From Salinicola avicenniae (GTDB lineage: Bacteria > Pseudomonadota > Gammaproteobacteria > Pseudomonadales > Halomonadaceae): a stretch of DNA of 64,000 nt. Under the pieces are notes generated by a model that saw only the letters and a list, made by a program, of their open reading frames with translations, did not search any database and was not told the origin of the DNA. The stretch lies in contig NZ_JAKQZC010000001.1 in the NCBI RefSeq assembly GCF_023736115.1, forward strand, positions 620,001 to 684,000, written 5' to 3'. Every line of letters starts with the position of its first letter. Position 1 is the first letter of the stretch. Made by a program: the position numbers and the translations under genes. Below, in pieces: positions 62,251 through 64,000 of this stretch.

Positions 62251-63585
62251 TCAATCGTGATGCTTGACCTTCTCCGGGATCAGCCCGCCCGGCGCGAAGC
62301 GCAGCACCAGCAGGATCAGCAGGCCAATGACGAAGACGCGCGCCTGCAGCGCCCGGCTGTCGAGGTTGCCGGGCTGCCAATCGAACCAGTGTGCGCCGAG
62401 GGCAGTCACGCCGTGCATGACCGCCAGCGCCAGCGGGCCGGACATGATCCAGATCACGTAAACCAGCACCGCCCCGAACAGCGTGCCCAGGTTGTTGCCG
62501 GGGCCGCCCAGAATCACCATGACCAGCACGAGAAAGGTGTGATTGAGCGGCAGGTAGCCCTGCGGGTCGAAAATGCCGGTGAAGCTGGTCAGGGCCGCGC
62601 CGCCTAGCCCCATCAAGATGCAGCCGAAGACGAAGATCTCCTGGCGGCGGCGGTTGATCGACTTGCCCATCGCCGCAGCGGAGACCTCGTTGTCGCGGAT
62701 GGCACGGATCATTCGCCCCCAGGGCGCATGATAGGCGCGGTGGAGCAGAAAGAAGATCACCGCGATCATGATCACGGTCACCGACAGATAGAGCGCACGA
62801 GCGGTGACGAAGCCGACGGCGCCGGGATCTGGCACTGGCCAAGGCAGTGGCGAGATGGTGGCGGTGCCGCGGGTCAGCCAGTCCGAATTCTTGAGAAACG
62901 CCTTGATGATCTCGGCGATCCCCAGCGTGGCGATGACCAGGTAGTCGCTGCGCAGCCCCAGGCAGATATGGCCGATGAGGTAGCCGACGCCGCCGGCCAG
63001 GGCGCCGCCGACGATCCACCCGAGCCACACGGGCAGCCCCAGTCCGCCGACGAAGTCGACCTGCGACTGGATATCGCCGGTAACCTCGCGCAGCCAGCTG
63101 ACCACGACCAGGTAGGCGACAAGCCCCACGACGACGGCGAGCAGCGTGCGCAACAGCTTCGGCACGCCGAGACGGTCGACGCGACAGACCGCCCAGACCA
63201 GCGCGATCGCGGCGACGATCGCCAGCAGAACGCCACCCAGCCGCCACGGCAGGTCGCTGGCCCAGAAGTCATGATTGACCGGGATACTGAAGAAGGTTGC
63301 CGAGAAGCCGCCGAGCGCGACAAAGCCCATGATGCCGGCGTTGAACTGGCCGGCGTAGCCCCACTGAATGGTCAGCCCGAGCGCGAGAATGGCGTAGCAG
63401 GCGGCTTCCACCAGCATGCGCGTGGCGTAGGCCGGCCCCATCATCGCGAAGACGCCGAGCACGATCGCGGCGAGACCGCCGAACAGTACCAGCTCGCGGA
63501 TCGGGCGCGTCGGTGGGGTGGGGGCGGGCGCCTGGCGGCGGTGCTGCGAGGCGTCGTCGCGGTTGGGCGAAGTAGACATCGTCAT
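62251..63585 (-). CDS. livM: Branched-chain amino acid ABC transporter permease LivM-like
   Basis: A 444-residue permease with a polar N-terminus and about ten helices: YAILALGLTIQWGYAGQFNAGIMGFVALGGFSAT, IGHICLGLRSDYLVIATLGIAEIIK and MIRAIRDNEVSAAAMGKSI, the coupling loop. It forms the channel with LivH. Its start ATG 63585 shares one base with the livH stop (TGATG), indicating coupling. A large insert (about residues 100-190) makes it longer than typical LivM. Confidence 0.9.
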   Translation of the reverse strand: MTMSTSPNRDDASQHRRQAPAPTPPTRPIRELVLFGGLAAIVLGVFAMMGPAYATRMLVEAACYAILALGLTIQWGYAGQFNAGIMGFVALGGFSATFFSIPVNHDFWASDLPWRLGGVLLAIVAAIALVWAVCRVDRLGVPKLLRTLLAVVVGLVAYLVVVSWLREVTGDIQSQVDFVGGLGLPVWLGWIVGGALAGGVGYLIGHICLGLRSDYLVIATLGIAEIIKAFLKNSDWLTRGTATISPLPWPVPDPGAVGFVTARALYLSVTVIMIAVIFFLLHRAYHAPWGRMIRAIRDNEVSAAAMGKSINRRRQEIFVFGCILMGLGGAALTSFTGIFDPQGYLPLNHTFLVLVMVILGGPGNNLGTLFGAVLVYVIWIMSGPLALAVMHGVTALGAHWFDWQPGNLDSRALQARVFVIGLLILLVLRFAPGGLIPEKVKHHD

Positions 63586-64000
63586 CAGATCACCTTCCCT
63601 TTGAAAATGCCGGTCGGGCGCCAGATCAGCACCGCGATCAGGATGAAGAAGGGCACCACGATCTTGTACTCGGTGCCGACCAGCGCGAGATTCGCGGGCA
63701 ACGCCAGCCAGTCCGGCAGGCTGTCACGGATCGGGCGCAGCAGCACTGACCAGTTGAAGACCGCTAGCGTCTCGGCAAAGCCGACCAGGAAGCCGCCGGC
63801 GATGGCGCCGAACGGATGACCGACGCCACCGACGATCGCCGCGGCGAAGATCGGCAGCAGCAGGAAGAAACTCAGGTCCGGCTTGAAGGCGACATCCAGC
63901 GACAGCAGCGTGCCGGCTAGGGTCGCGAGCGACCCGGCGATGACCCAGGTCAGCGTGATGATCAGCCGGGTATTGATGCCGGAAGCGCGAGCCAGATCCG
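63585..64000 (-). CDS. livH: Branched-chain amino acid ABC transporter permease LivH-like (5' part outside window)
   Basis: The last 138 codons are present, reading DLARASGINTRLIITLTW from the window edge and ending WRPTGIFKGKVI. The segment RASGINTRL is the LivH coupling loop, and FAAAIVGGVGHPFGAIAGGFLVG is the conserved late helix pair. It continues past base 64000. Confidence 0.9.
   Translation of the reverse strand, partial: DLARASGINTRLIITLTWVIAGSLATLAGTLLSLDVAFKPDLSFFLLLPIFAAAIVGGVGHPFGAIAGGFLVGFAETLAVFNWSVLLRPIRDSLPDWLALPANLALVGTEYKIVVPFFILIAVLIWRPTGIFKGKVI

Overview
The window is high-GC gammaproteobacterial DNA. The gene content fits a halophilic Halomonas-like relative (family Halomonadaceae): an M42 peptidase resembling the one tied to the NAGGN osmolyte system, TRAP and ABC uptake systems, glucan biosynthesis protein D, OmpW and a type I-F CRISPR-Cas locus. 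This assignment is an inference from gene families; no rRNA or tRNA is visible.

Layout. 1-10.1 kb: a GntR/FCD regulator (cut by the window edge) diverges from a class II aldolase, a complete peptide-type ABC importer (binding protein, two permeases, a fused double ATPase), a 2-hydroxyacid dehydrogenase and a histone-deacetylase-like amidohydrolase. This looks like one uptake-and-catabolism unit for an acylated or amide compound. 10.2-13.3 kb: housekeeping genes (peroxiredoxin, DUF445 membrane protein, NlpC/P60 lipoprotein). 13.5-17.2 kb: glyoxalase I and D-lactate dehydrogenase, convergent with an FMN L-2-hydroxyacid dehydrogenase. 17.4-22.2 kb: glucan biosynthesis protein D, then a sulfotransferase with two uncharacterised membrane proteins. 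22.2-25.8 kb: a Na+/H+ antiporter-family protein, a polysaccharide deacetylase and the M42 peptidase. 26-36.2 kb: a TRAP transporter, the three 5-oxoprolinase subunits PxpB, PxpC and PxpA, a GntR regulator, an M20 amidohydrolase, a second hydroxyacid dehydrogenase and an aminotransferase. Two copies of a TGGTATRCCA operator suggest that one regulator controls both ends of this set. 36.3-43 kb: an AaeAB-like efflux set, OmpW, a YcaQ-type glycosylase and a YrhK-like membrane protein. 43-46 kb: znuCBA with a Zur-box-like palindrome.

46-57.8 kb holds a complete type I-F CRISPR-Cas locus: cas1, cas2-3 fusion, cas8f, cas5f, cas7f, cas6f and an array of 48 repeats. The main discovery lies in the 404-bp gap between cas3 and cas8f. 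The minus strand there carries a degenerate mini-array of two pseudo-repeats flanking one pseudo-spacer. The pseudo-spacer matches a site about 70 bp away at 21 of 27 positions. That site has a CC PAM on the correct side, and the two mismatches nearest the PAM fall at positions 6 and 12, which type I-F leaves unpaired. This is the hallmark of a CreA/CreR-type RNA that reprograms Cascade for transcriptional control. Two mini-ORFs with strong ribosome binding sites flank the target and are candidate CreT-like toxins.

57.8-64 kb: a small secreted protein under an RBS-masking hairpin, a PilZ plus HD-GYP c-di-GMP protein, a small unknown protein, and a branched-chain-amino-acid-type ABC system (livK-like, livM, and livH cut by the window edge). 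Several short tandem repeats (14-20 bp units) occur in intergenic regions.
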